This document shows positions 1 through 8,596 of a stretch of 64,000 nucleotides of DNA, piece after piece. The notes under the pieces were generated by a model. It made no database searches. It had not been told where the DNA came from and saw only the letters and a program-made list of their open reading frames with translations. The DNA lies in the NCBI RefSeq assembly GCF_005217615.1, contig NZ_SZNK01000001.1:5269001-5333000 (forward strand). The letters run 5' to 3'. Every line of letters starts with the position of its first letter. Position 1 is the first letter of the stretch. A program made the position numbers and the translations under genes. The DNA comes from Brevibacillus antibioticus (GTDB taxonomy: Bacteria; Bacillota; Bacilli; Brevibacillales; Brevibacillaceae).

Positions 1-377
1 GAAGCAAGCAATGGTGGCTGTGGACCGCGCTCGGTATTGTTATGCTTGCCGTCGGGATAAGTGCGTGGGGTACAGCCAGTGCACAGGATGTAAGAGTAGT
101 GTACGTCTATAGTGATAGCTGCGGATATTGTACGGAGTTCGGCCCGACATTCGAGAGAGTTGTGAAGGAGTATCCATCGGAAATGATCCAACGACTGGAT
201 ATCCATAAGCAGAAAGAGCTGGATGAAGCATCGCGCCTCGGTGCAGAGGCAACCCCCACTGTTTTTGTCGTCGAACAAGATAAGGTGGTCGACAAACTGG
301 AAGGAGCGGTACCCGAGCATACGTTGCGAAGCTTTTTGCAAAGGAACCTTAATCAGACTCTTTCTAAAAATGGATAA
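1..377 (+). CDS. Thioredoxin-like secreted/membrane-anchored protein, 5' end outside window
   Basis: Partial gene; the frame is open to the left edge and its start lies upstream. The visible part begins with a hydrophobic signal or anchor segment (WWLWTALGIVMLAVGISAWG) ending near an ASAQD cleavage-like site. A compact thioredoxin-fold domain follows. The redox motif is CGYC in YSDSCGYCTEFG, and the cis-proline loop is ATPTVFV. With about 125 visible residues it is probably a small extracytoplasmic thiol-disulfide oxidoreductase acting outside the membrane. It lies 36 bp upstream of an SLH-like gene on the same strand. The downstream 1329-residue secreted protein carries paired cysteines, so a role in disulfide formation in that cargo is possible, but this is inference from proximity. 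Confidence 0.8.
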   Translation, partial: SKQWWLWTALGIVMLAVGISAWGTASAQDVRVVYVYSDSCGYCTEFGPTFERVVKEYPSEMIQRLDIHKQKELDEASRLGAEATPTVFVVEQDKVVDKLEGAVPEHTLRSFLQRNLNQTLSKNG

Positions 378-413
378 TACAGGTAAAATATCCGGTAAAG
401 AGGGGGGCGTTCC

Positions 414-1298
414 ATGAACAAACGTGCAATGATGTCGTACCTACTAGCATCTATCCTTGCAATGGCAGGGATTACTGGAGTTGCTGACAGTCCGACCGTA
501 CAAGCTGCCGTGCCAGCGAAAGATTACACTTCACATACAGCAAAGGCAGCCATTGATTTCGGCGTACAGAAGAAATACTTATGGCTGGATAGCAAGGGGA
601 ACTTTTATCCGAATAATCAAATCACGCAGGGGCAGTTTATCGCGAGTTTAGTAGCCATTCGGGGATTGAAGGAGGTAGAATCCGTTCCGCAGCTCCCAGA
701 AGGGCACTGGGCGAAGGTGAGCTATGAGAAGGCGCAGAAGGCGGGGATTTTAGATACTGTGAAAATTGATCCAAACCGTTTACTGACGAAAGAAGAAACA
801 GCATTGCTTGTTTTTAATACGTGGAAGCCATATCGAGGTGAAAAAAGCCCAAATCTAACTAATACTGGTGCGTTGGTTACTTGGGGATGGATGAAGCCAG
901 CACATAGTGGACAACCAAAGTTCCGCGAGGATTTGCCGGTGTGTCGAAGTGATGCTGCTGAAATTTTACAATTTATGTGGCAGGATAAATGGCAGCTTGA
1001 GCAAGGTAGAAAATATGCAGAAGAATTTCATAACAGTTTGAAAGTAGCAAATGGGAAGATTACAGGAAAAGTCCCTAAGGGAGACGGAAACTTTTTGATT
1101 AGAGCAATGTTTATCACTAACGATGATGGAATAAATGGTTTTATAAATAATGAATCGTTCTCAGTTCCTGTCAATACAGTGAAGTCCCTTTCCTTCGAAG
1201 TAATCAACTCAAAAGACTCTGGTATGGCAGGGGGCTATTGGTATCCCAAACTCCCAAAGTTTGATCGTGAAAATCGCACAAAAAGATTCTATCGATAG
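414..1298 (+). CDS. Secreted SLH-domain-like protein
   Basis: 294 residues starting at ATG 414 behind a GAGGGGGG ribosome binding site. Residues 1-31 form a signal peptide ending near VQAAVPA. Three SLH-like segments follow: roughly residues 40-85 (FGVQKKYLWLDSKGNFYPNN), 90-140 (HWAKVSYEKAQKAGILD) and 145-190 (LVTWGWMKP through a SDAAEILQFMW stretch). SLH domains usually bind pyruvylated secondary cell wall polymer, so the protein is probably held at the cell surface. The last ~100 residues match no family I recognise. The 3' third of the gene is more AT-rich than the neighbours. It precedes the 1329-residue secreted protein by 13 bp and is probably co-transcribed with it. Confidence 0.75.
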   Translation: MNKRAMMSYLLASILAMAGITGVADSPTVQAAVPAKDYTSHTAKAAIDFGVQKKYLWLDSKGNFYPNNQITQGQFIASLVAIRGLKEVESVPQLPEGHWAKVSYEKAQKAGILDTVKIDPNRLLTKEETALLVFNTWKPYRGEKSPNLTNTGALVTWGWMKPAHSGQPKFREDLPVCRSDAAEILQFMWQDKWQLEQGRKYAEEFHNSLKVANGKITGKVPKGDGNFLIRAMFITNDDGINGFINNESFSVPVNTVKSLSFEVINSKDSGMAGGYWYPKLPKFDRENRTKRFYR

Positions 1299-1311
1299 CT
1301 GAGGTACTAAT

Positions 1312-4300
1312 ATGAACAATAATTTGTATAAGCACAGAACAGTTCTGTATTCTGTGCTTTCTTTCTGCCTTTTGTTAGGATTGATTGGTATACATCCACA
1401 AATTACTGAAGCTGCACTGAATTTACATGGAATCAAAGTCGCGAGTATTGATTCCTACAAGCTACTTTCGCCCAAAAACGGATTTCATTTAATGTCTATC
1501 GAGACGATACATGCAACCCTAGGGGCTACAATAGCGCAAATCGAGATTGATAGAAGTATTGATGGACGATCAGCATTATTATTTGCTGATGTAGATGAAA
1601 AAGCAGATAAGGGATGGTACTTCGTAGATGGCGAGGAGACTTCTTATTGGATCAATCGTTTTGGAGGAAACCCCAACTATATTCTCGGTGGTTCTGCTAA
1701 TGTGTACAGTAAAGAAGTTGCTAATCTAACTAATCATAGTAGTCCACTATACCAAGCCTACAACCTCGCAGAACTAGCCTCCGCCTCAGGCGGCGCAGGC
1801 TTCACCAAAGGAGACAACCTCGTCCCAAACGGCAAAGGCGGATACATCTCAGTAGGCCACTTCCGAACCACCCCACAACCTAGCGGCAGCATAACCACCA
1901 ACAAAACCAAATACAACCTCAACGAAACAGTTGAGATCCATGCAAATGCCACGGACTTTTCTTACTATGACCGCGGCATTTTTGTATGGTCTTTAAATGT
2001 AATCAACAAGACAACAGGACGTGGATACAAAAGCCTTCTGTCTAATCAAAAATTCAGCGATCCAAGCACGGCTATTCACACGGTAAATGAGACAAGCAGT
2101 CCCCCAGGCTACAAGTGGACCCATAAAAATAGCGAGTATAAGCCGACCGAGCCAGGCGTGTATGAAGTATCGCTAACCATCACTGACCTGCATCAAAGAA
2201 GCCGCCAAGGATCAAGCAGCATAAGCGTTTCCACACCATACACAGCACAATTCACGGTAGGCGATGTAACCCCGCCGGAAAAACCCGATCCAGAAAAGCC
2301 TGACCCAGGACCAGCATGCTCCATCGGATCGACAAAAACCAGGCTAAACATTCAAGTCGAGGGCGACAAGGATATTAAAGACCACAATGCTGTTGCAAGC
2401 GGCGGCTCAGATATCGCTGTCGAAAAAAATGCCGATATCACCCTCTTTGCCAATAAACCGGGTAAATTCACGATGAATGGTTATGACATGAAGGCTGGAG
2501 CGAATGGCAACAGGAAAGTCGGGACAGGAAGCATGGGGAGCTCTGGACGGGTAAAAGTCGCCTATGTCAGTGATGATGGAACAGAGTGCTGGGAGAAATA
2601 TTTGAGAGTGGAGTCGCCAGACGGCGAAGACTCATGCCCCATCGTTACGCTGTCGGCTGCTTCAGTCAGAAACGGTCAAACCATTGAGATTATGCCGTTC
2701 GATACGCTTACGTTTCGAGCCAAATACACAACCAAATACGGAGATAGCTCGGAGGCATCGCTCAAGTGGGATGTAACACTTCCAAACGGAAAAATCTATA
2801 CCTTGCCAGTCAGGGAAAATGACAATGGCAGATGGGGATACTATGACTCCTCCAGTTTAAAGCTTCCGTTTGGAGATGTTCATAACCCGTACTATTTTCC
2901 ATTCGAGCGAGGAAAAACGTACAAACTGAAGCTAAACTTTGGTGGGACAAAATGGGGGGAGAGGCCTGAATGCAATTGGGAAATAACGATCGTTGTCAAA
3001 GATGCATCCTGCTCAATCGCTGATCAAAAAAATGTAGCGTTTTTGGTGCATAGCGAACCACCTCTGCCATTTTCTCCTGAAGGGGAAAGCATGAATGGAT
3101 CGGTCAGCTCAGGTTTTACATTGAAAGACCCTGTATACATCAAGTACTTTACGCAGGTTGGAGATCAATACGATACCAATCTATCGTTTTCCTCAAAGGT
3201 ATCTGGTACTTGGTATTGGCAGACCCCTGAAGGAAAAACAGCGTTAACCGACAAGCTTGCGGCGGACGAGCTATTCAGGCTCATGTTACCAGCGAGCGTA
3301 GATGTTGGCGACGAAATCGTACTGCTGTTCGAGTCCGAGACGAGCTGTACGGGTGAGGTGCGATTCACCATTGAATCTGACCAAAAATGCTGGGATATTC
3401 TAGCGTCAGTAGAAATTGATCGAAACAACCAAAAGTGGAGCAAGGATATTCAACGTGGTGAAACTATTGAAATTGCAGCAGATGAGATTCCAGACAAGTA
3501 TCGGTTTCGGATGTTTTTGTCGGATGATAGTCACTTCTCGATGAGATGGTTCGATCCTGCGTCAGGCTCCTGGGAAAGAAAGCGAAACGGAGAGGCACTC
3601 GATCGCTCAAACACCTCCACAAATAGCCACTGGGTGTATTTCTCGAGGGATGAAAATGGTCTTCTTTTAGAAGGACTGTACAAGGTGCAATTTTATTCAA
3701 CCCAGAGTGATGGCTGCGACGGTCATTTTTTTGTGCAAATCGGCAAAGGCGTTCCAAAACCGGATGGAGAGAATTTACTCATTGTGAAATCGAGCTTTCA
3801 AATTGATCCGAAGAGCCCTCAAGCCGCAGGTACCGATGCGACGATTACATTCAACGTGAAGAATGCCGGGAAATTAACGCATGATACGAAATTGGCTGTT
3901 CGCTGGGCTAGTTCAGAAAAGGAAACTCGCTTGGACGTAAATGAATTCAAGCCGGGTGAGGTGCGTAAGATCAAGGTTCCGACGAAGTATCCCCAAAAAT
4001 CCGAGGACTTTATCGCCCATATCAACCCTGCGAAGTCCATGCCGGAAAATGAAACAATCTGGACGGACAATCGTGCGGCTTGGCCAGTGAAGCTTGTTGG
4101 TGGAGAAGTTCCGGAGCTGCCTGGTGGTGGTGGTGATTTTGATGGCGGTGAAATTGGTTTAGAGATTTATGACAGTGATGGTCGACAGCTACAAAAACTG
4201 CCGCTACATGTAGATGGCGTGTGGGAACGTGAGCCTGCTACGATTCGCGTGGTCATTGATCAGACGAAAATAAACGAAGGCTTCCAAAAAACAGAACAGG

Positions 4301-5301
4301 AGCTCAATCAGAAGATATCGGAATATAAAGCACAATTGGAGAGCTCAGTCAGCGGGGACACTATCAAAAACGTAACTGTCACTGCGAATCCGGGGTGGAT
4401 TTCGGATGCCAAGCGTATGGCTGTCTATACGCCGCCACAGCTTGATCTGAAGCTGACAGGCCCCGGAGCGCCGATGCAATGGCAGGTAAGCAGTGCATCT
4501 ACAGGTACAGAGGTCGTGTACACAGGAACCACTGTCCCCACGCAGACGACTTGGCGCCAAGTGCTCCAATCGCAAAAGTACAAGGCCGAAATCAACGGCT
4601 TTGTCATCGTGATGGATTATCAGGTCGATTTTGAACTGTCCTACGAGAGCTGTGCCAGGAACGCCAAAGATGAAGAGGTGTGTGCACCACAGAACATATC
4701 GAAAACGATGGCAGGACGCTATACCATTACGGTAAAAGGGGGAGAGCGCTCCTTTGAAGTATTTGAGCCTAATGCAACAGGCTCGGTTCGCCATACAGAC
4801 GAATGGGCAGCGTATCATGCCAGAGATCGCTATCCAAACAGTCAGCCAAACGATTACTACGCGGGGGAGCGCATCTTAACACAAGTGGAGTTGCAGGATC
4901 GACACCGTCATCCTGTTAGCAACCAGTTTCCTGTCGTGACATCTGCGCGGGCGTGGATTTCAGAAACTGGCTTGCGCCAAACGCCGTTACAGTCGTTGTT
5001 AGCCTTGCAACAAGCGACCCCTCAGCTCTGGAGAGGCCCCTCCTATTCCGCTTCCAAGCTAGGAGCTCGTGAAGTGGGAGTAGATACGCCGTTGATGGGG
5101 GATAAACAGCATGGCTTCCAAAAGGATGCGAGCTACGCAGTCTATTACGCCGTTTCCTTTCGTTTTGACGTGAACAAGGGCTTCCCCTATCAAAATAAAG
5201 CCTCCGGGCAAGGGCACGAACTAAAAGACTACCAACTACCCTTCCGTATCATTGCAAATGCATGGGAACGACAAGGAATCCGCAACCATACGACTCAGTA
5301 A
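1312..5301 (+). CDS. Large secreted multi-module protein with four Cys-paired modules and a CARDB-like domain
   Basis: 1329 residues; ATG 1312 follows a short GAGG ribosome binding site. Residues 1-34 form a signal peptide ending near QITEA. A ~300-residue N-terminal region is followed by a proline-rich linker (PPEKPDPEKPDPGP, about 321-334). Four tandem modules follow, each bounded by a cysteine pair at about 336/426, 442/554, 567/679 and 693/802. Residues ~823-935 resemble a CARDB adhesion module (TFNVKNAGKLTHDTKLAV). After a glycine-rich linker (PELPGGGGDFDGGE) comes a ~370-residue C-terminal region I do not recognise. It is probably an extracellular adhesion or surface-display protein. 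A perfect 10-bp hairpin sits within the first 20 codons, and codon use changes abruptly around 1750-1925. The end overlaps nothing, but a hairpin separates it from the lipase gene. Confidence 0.8.
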   Translation: MNNNLYKHRTVLYSVLSFCLLLGLIGIHPQITEAALNLHGIKVASIDSYKLLSPKNGFHLMSIETIHATLGATIAQIEIDRSIDGRSALLFADVDEKADKGWYFVDGEETSYWINRFGGNPNYILGGSANVYSKEVANLTNHSSPLYQAYNLAELASASGGAGFTKGDNLVPNGKGGYISVGHFRTTPQPSGSITTNKTKYNLNETVEIHANATDFSYYDRGIFVWSLNVINKTTGRGYKSLLSNQKFSDPSTAIHTVNETSSPPGYKWTHKNSEYKPTEPGVYEVSLTITDLHQRSRQGSSSISVSTPYTAQFTVGDVTPPEKPDPEKPDPGPACSIGSTKTRLNIQVEGDKDIKDHNAVASGGSDIAVEKNADITLFANKPGKFTMNGYDMKAGANGNRKVGTGSMGSSGRVKVAYVSDDGTECWEKYLRVESPDGEDSCPIVTLSAASVRNGQTIEIMPFDTLTFRAKYTTKYGDSSEASLKWDVTLPNGKIYTLPVRENDNGRWGYYDSSSLKLPFGDVHNPYYFPFERGKTYKLKLNFGGTKWGERPECNWEITIVVKDASCSIADQKNVAFLVHSEPPLPFSPEGESMNGSVSSGFTLKDPVYIKYFTQVGDQYDTNLSFSSKVSGTWYWQTPEGKTALTDKLAADELFRLMLPASVDVGDEIVLLFESETSCTGEVRFTIESDQKCWDILASVEIDRNNQKWSKDIQRGETIEIAADEIPDKYRFRMFLSDDSHFSMRWFDPASGSWERKRNGEALDRSNTSTNSHWVYFSRDENGLLLEGLYKVQFYSTQSDGCDGHFFVQIGKGVPKPDGENLLIVKSSFQIDPKSPQAAGTDATITFNVKNAGKLTHDTKLAVRWASSEKETRLDVNEFKPGEVRKIKVPTKYPQKSEDFIAHINPAKSMPENETIWTDNRAAWPVKLVGGEVPELPGGGGDFDGGEIGLEIYDSDGRQLQKLPLHVDGVWEREPATIRVVIDQTKINEGFQKTEQELNQKISEYKAQLESSVSGDTIKNVTVTANPGWISDAKRMAVYTPPQLDLKLTGPGAPMQWQVSSASTGTEVVYTGTTVPTQTTWRQVLQSQKYKAEINGFVIVMDYQVDFELSYESCARNAKDEEVCAPQNISKTMAGRYTITVKGGERSFEVFEPNATGSVRHTDEWAAYHARDRYPNSQPNDYYAGERILTQVELQDRHRHPVSNQFPVVTSARAWISETGLRQTPLQSLLALQQATPQLWRGPSYSASKLGAREVGVDTPLMGDKQHGFQKDASYAVYYAVSFRFDVNKGFPYQNKASGQGHELKDYQLPFRIIANAWERQGIRNHTTQ
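1330..1359 (+). promoter_or_regulatory. Hairpin just inside the start of the 1329-residue gene
   Basis: AAGCACAGAA (1330-1339) and TTCTGTGCTT (1350-1359) are perfect 10-bp inverted arms around a 10-nt loop, followed by TCTTTCT. It lies 19 nt after the start codon at 1312, so it could slow translation initiation or act as a weak terminator inside the gene. Function is inferred from position only. Confidence 0.5.
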
Positions 5302-5312
5302 AAATATTTGCA

Positions 5313-5367
5313 CCCCCTCACTGTCTTTTTCTACTGTAAAGCTAGAAAAAGGATGAGGGGGATTTTT
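5313..5367 (+). terminator. Terminator-like hairpin whose 3' arm contains the lipase ribosome binding site
   Basis: CCCCCTCA (5313-5320) pairs with TGAGGGGG (5354-5361), and CTTTTTCTA (5325-5333) pairs with TAGAAAAAG (5343-5351). The loop is 9 nt and ATTTTT follows. This has the form of an intrinsic terminator for the upstream gene. The GAGGGGG in the 3' arm is also the best-placed Shine-Dalgarno for the GTG at 5368. Confidence 0.75.
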
Positions 5368-8154
5368 GTGGGATTAATCACGCGGCGCTTGCTATGTGTA
5401 CTTCTCCTATTCGCTTTATGCTTGGGAAATACAGTGGAACAGGGCTGGGCAAAAGAACGGGAGGTATTTGTAGAGGAGGCGTGGGCATGGATTGACGAGG
5501 GAGAGGTGCGTTTTCAGGCACGATTATCGGGTACTCCGGGTAAAGTCGAGTTGTCTTTCAACCAAGACCGCGACAGCAAAACTCGTTCGTTTCACGAGGA
5601 ATCGCAGATTTCCCTCGCCGTAATGCCTAGGGATCATAGTCCTATCGAGATAACGATGTTTATAGATGATTCAAAAGAGCCGTTACGTAGCTGGGAGCTA
5701 TCGTTGCCTGAACACCTAGAGCCAACAGTAGGAAAAATACAAATCAAAAAGGCACCTTGGGACGAAATGGCTGCCGATCAGGAAGAGCCGCTAGAGTTGG
5801 TCGAACGAGAGATCAGAGACCAAAACGAAGCTCCACCAGAAGAGGCAGAACAAAAACAGGAGCAGGATGCCACCGATGAAGAGCTTTCGCGGATGGCAGA
5901 GGAATTTTATGCACATTTTTCAGGCGAGAATAAGCCAGGAGAAGCGGAACTGCGCAATAGAGGAGCTCGCTTTGAGGTAGAACCGAATGATACCTTGGGA
6001 AGCAAATCGGACTGGCTATTTGATGGAAAGGACAGCCACGGAAAGATTAGTAGCAAAGATGATGTGGATTTTTGGAAAATCAAAGGAACAAAAAATGGAC
6101 AGATGAATATATCTCTCACAGATATTCGGGCAAACGAAGACTACGATTTGTATGTGTATGATGAGGGGGAGCGGGAGCTGGCCCGTTCAGATCAGCGTGG
6201 AAATGAGCCTGAGCTAATCGAGGGGCTGGCAGTGGAAAAAGACAAATGGTACTACATCAAGGTCGTTGGAAAGCAGGGCTCGTTTTCAAAAGATTACTAC
6301 TACCGCTTGCGAGCTGATTTTTCCGCGGATCAAGGAGGGGGCAAGGCGGATGGATACGAGCCAAATGACACAATGGAAGAGGCTTACGCACTAAATGCGT
6401 ATAACCGAAATATCGTAGGAAATCTTCATTCAAAGACGGATGTAGATTTTTACAGCTTACCTGTTAAGCTCTCCTCTACTGTGGAGGTCTCCCTCAAGGA
6501 TATCCCTACTGAAATGGATATGGACGTATATCTGCTCGACGAGGCTGGAAAAGTCGTCGCTAGATCCGAGAAAGCGAAGAATTCGGATGAACATATCATC
6601 TTCAATGCCTATCCTGGAACCTACAAAGTCAAGGTCATGGCGAGCAAACACTCGGGATTCACCGCTAACTCGTACAGTCTTTATATAGGAGACAGAACGA
6701 TCCCGGTTATCTTAATCCCGGGAGTGGGTGGATCACGACTCGAAGTGGAGCAGAATGGAAAGAGATCAGAAATATGGTTGGGACTTGGCGACAGTCTCAT
6801 TGGTATTAATGATCCTAAACACCGCAGGCTACTCTCTCTGGAGCCGATCAAACCAAATAGTGTAGATGTACAGCCAGTCGTCCGTGATGCGACGATCCAC
6901 CCGGAAAAAGATGATTTTTACGCCATCGAATATCTTTCCTATGCACCGTTTTTAAAAGAACTTACCGAACAGTATTACAGCATGGTAAAGGAACTGGAGA
7001 AGGTGGGTTACAAAAAGCACCGCACCTTATTTGCACTGCCGTATGATTGGCGATACAGCAGCACCAAAAATGCCAAACTTCTAAAAGAGGAAATCGACGC
7101 TGCACTGAAGGCAAGTGGGGCAAATCAGGTGCATTTGGTGGCACATAGCATGGGTGGGCTCTTGGTAAAAGAAACACTTCTATCCAATGTATCTTACCAG
7201 CGCAAAGTGAATCGTGTCGTGTACATGGGCACACCCTTCCTTGGCTCTCCACGGGCCTATCAGGCTCTTAAGCACGGTTACAATTTTTCGATCCCTTGGC
7301 TGGAGGAGGAAACAGGGAAAGTGATTTCCTCTTATGCTCCTGCCGTCTACGAGCTGTTACCCTCCAAAAAATATTTTGAAACGGTTGGCTTCCTGAAAAG
7401 GAGTAACATTCAGTATTACACCTATGATGAATTTTTAAAGGACAAAAATATTCGCCTCGACTATGCGCCGCTCGTCAGACATGGCGGCAAGATGCATGAA
7501 AAGTGGGATAACAAAACGGTCAATGTTCCACAGTATTCCATCGTGGGCACAGGTCAAGTAACACTGCTCGGTTACTTTTATGACTCTTTTTATAACGAAT
7601 GGTCCCCGATTCTCGATCCTGGCGTTGGGGACGGTACCGTTCCGTATATGAGTGCCAATTACGCCCAGGAGGATATGAAAAAACGATACTACGTAAAAGG
7701 TGAACACGCCAAGCTGCCGACCATACCAGAAGTCATCGACCAAGTAACGCGATTGCTACAGGGAGATGAGGAATTACAATCAGGGTTGCGCAATGCTCCA
7801 GATCAAAATTCTGACTACCTGTATTACATCGTTGCACAAGATGACAAAAGCTTTCCTGAAGTGACAATACACAAATCCGGTCAGATCTTTACACTCGACG
7901 CCAATAAAAAAGAAGTACGGGAAGACCTGTCTATTGAATATCACGATCGCATCGTTGTTATCCATGTTCGAGATGGTGAAGACCTGGAATTCCAGCCGCC
8001 TGTAGCTGTAGAGGGAGAGGAGCCAGCGCGTTTTCTGATCAAACGCTTCTCTTCAGATGATTCGGATCGTTACAGAGAAACAGGCAGACGTTACGTACTT
8101 GATGAGCGTGGACTAGCTGAGGTAGAAGAATCTACGGATTCCAATGATGTGTAG
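5368..8154 (+). CDS. Secreted LCAT-like lipase/acyltransferase with two pre-peptidase-type domains
   Basis: GTG 5368 is preferred over upstream in-frame starts because GAGGGGG lies 6 nt before it and it opens a clean signal peptide (GLITRRLLCVLLLFALCL, cleavage near GWA/KE). This gives 928 residues. An N-terminal ~150-residue region and an acidic EEAEQKQEQ stretch come first. Two PPC-type beta-sandwich domains follow at about 205-325 and 329-440, each opening with EPNDT. The alpha/beta-hydrolase domain starts at VILIPGVGGSRLEVE (about 446). The likely triad is Ser594 in AHSMGG, Asp755 in GVGDGTVP and His780 in KGEHAKLP. The layout (oxyanion GVGGS, PYDWR, GDGTVP) is that of lecithin:cholesterol acyltransferase/phospholipase relatives. 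It probably acts on extracellular lipids; the substrate is not readable from sequence. Confidence 0.85.
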   Translation: MGLITRRLLCVLLLFALCLGNTVEQGWAKEREVFVEEAWAWIDEGEVRFQARLSGTPGKVELSFNQDRDSKTRSFHEESQISLAVMPRDHSPIEITMFIDDSKEPLRSWELSLPEHLEPTVGKIQIKKAPWDEMAADQEEPLELVEREIRDQNEAPPEEAEQKQEQDATDEELSRMAEEFYAHFSGENKPGEAELRNRGARFEVEPNDTLGSKSDWLFDGKDSHGKISSKDDVDFWKIKGTKNGQMNISLTDIRANEDYDLYVYDEGERELARSDQRGNEPELIEGLAVEKDKWYYIKVVGKQGSFSKDYYYRLRADFSADQGGGKADGYEPNDTMEEAYALNAYNRNIVGNLHSKTDVDFYSLPVKLSSTVEVSLKDIPTEMDMDVYLLDEAGKVVARSEKAKNSDEHIIFNAYPGTYKVKVMASKHSGFTANSYSLYIGDRTIPVILIPGVGGSRLEVEQNGKRSEIWLGLGDSLIGINDPKHRRLLSLEPIKPNSVDVQPVVRDATIHPEKDDFYAIEYLSYAPFLKELTEQYYSMVKELEKVGYKKHRTLFALPYDWRYSSTKNAKLLKEEIDAALKASGANQVHLVAHSMGGLLVKETLLSNVSYQRKVNRVVYMGTPFLGSPRAYQALKHGYNFSIPWLEEETGKVISSYAPAVYELLPSKKYFETVGFLKRSNIQYYTYDEFLKDKNIRLDYAPLVRHGGKMHEKWDNKTVNVPQYSIVGTGQVTLLGYFYDSFYNEWSPILDPGVGDGTVPYMSANYAQEDMKKRYYVKGEHAKLPTIPEVIDQVTRLLQGDEELQSGLRNAPDQNSDYLYYIVAQDDKSFPEVTIHKSGQIFTLDANKKEVREDLSIEYHDRIVVIHVRDGEDLEFQPPVAVEGEEPARFLIKRFSSDDSDRYRETGRRYVLDERGLAEVEESTDSNDV

Positions 8155-8180
8155 TCATCAAAAGCAAAGGGTGTAAGACA

Positions 8181-8513
8181 ATGGATGATAATTGGATTGT
8201 CTGGTTCATACTCGGTCCTTTCGTATTCTCATTGATGTTTGCCGGACCTTTGATCGGCTTGATCATCGCTGCTTTCATTCGCTTCTCGCTTGGCTTTCGA
8301 GGCTGGTTGACCTTTCTAAGCGTTCTTTTTATCAGCTTTGTGTACTACCTGTTTATTGTCCCCTCTGACACGATGCTAGGTGAACTGTTAGTCATGAAGG
8401 TTGCCATGGCCGTCCATACAGCCGTCGTAACGATCCTGATCATGTGGGGCATCGAAAAAATGATCCAGCTCGTAAACAAAAAACGAAACACACAAATGCC
8501 AATCGATAAATAA
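8181..8513 (+). CDS. Small hydrophobic membrane protein of unknown function
   Basis: 110 residues; ATG 8181 follows an AAAGGGTG ribosome binding site and lies 26 bp after the lipase gene, suggesting one transcript. Three membrane segments are visible: WIVWFILGPFVFSLMFAGPL, WLTFLSVLFISFVYYLFIV, and MAVHTAVVTILIMWGI. The tail is short and basic (NKKRNT). I recognise no family. It could be a membrane partner of the secreted lipase or simply a neighbour. Confidence 0.65.
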   Translation: MDDNWIVWFILGPFVFSLMFAGPLIGLIIAAFIRFSLGFRGWLTFLSVLFISFVYYLFIVPSDTMLGELLVMKVAMAVHTAVVTILIMWGIEKMIQLVNKKRNTQMPIDK

Positions 8514-8596
8514 CTGGGCACATAGGCAAATTGCGTCATCGCACGTCTTTCGAGTAGAATAAAAGGAAGGAGAATGATTGTCTGGAGGTTATTCAA

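Noticed and set aside
5308..5367. Upstream in-frame starts for the lipase (5308 and 5353)
   Set aside because: Neither has a Shine-Dalgarno; both would add hairpin-encoded residues in front of the signal peptide.
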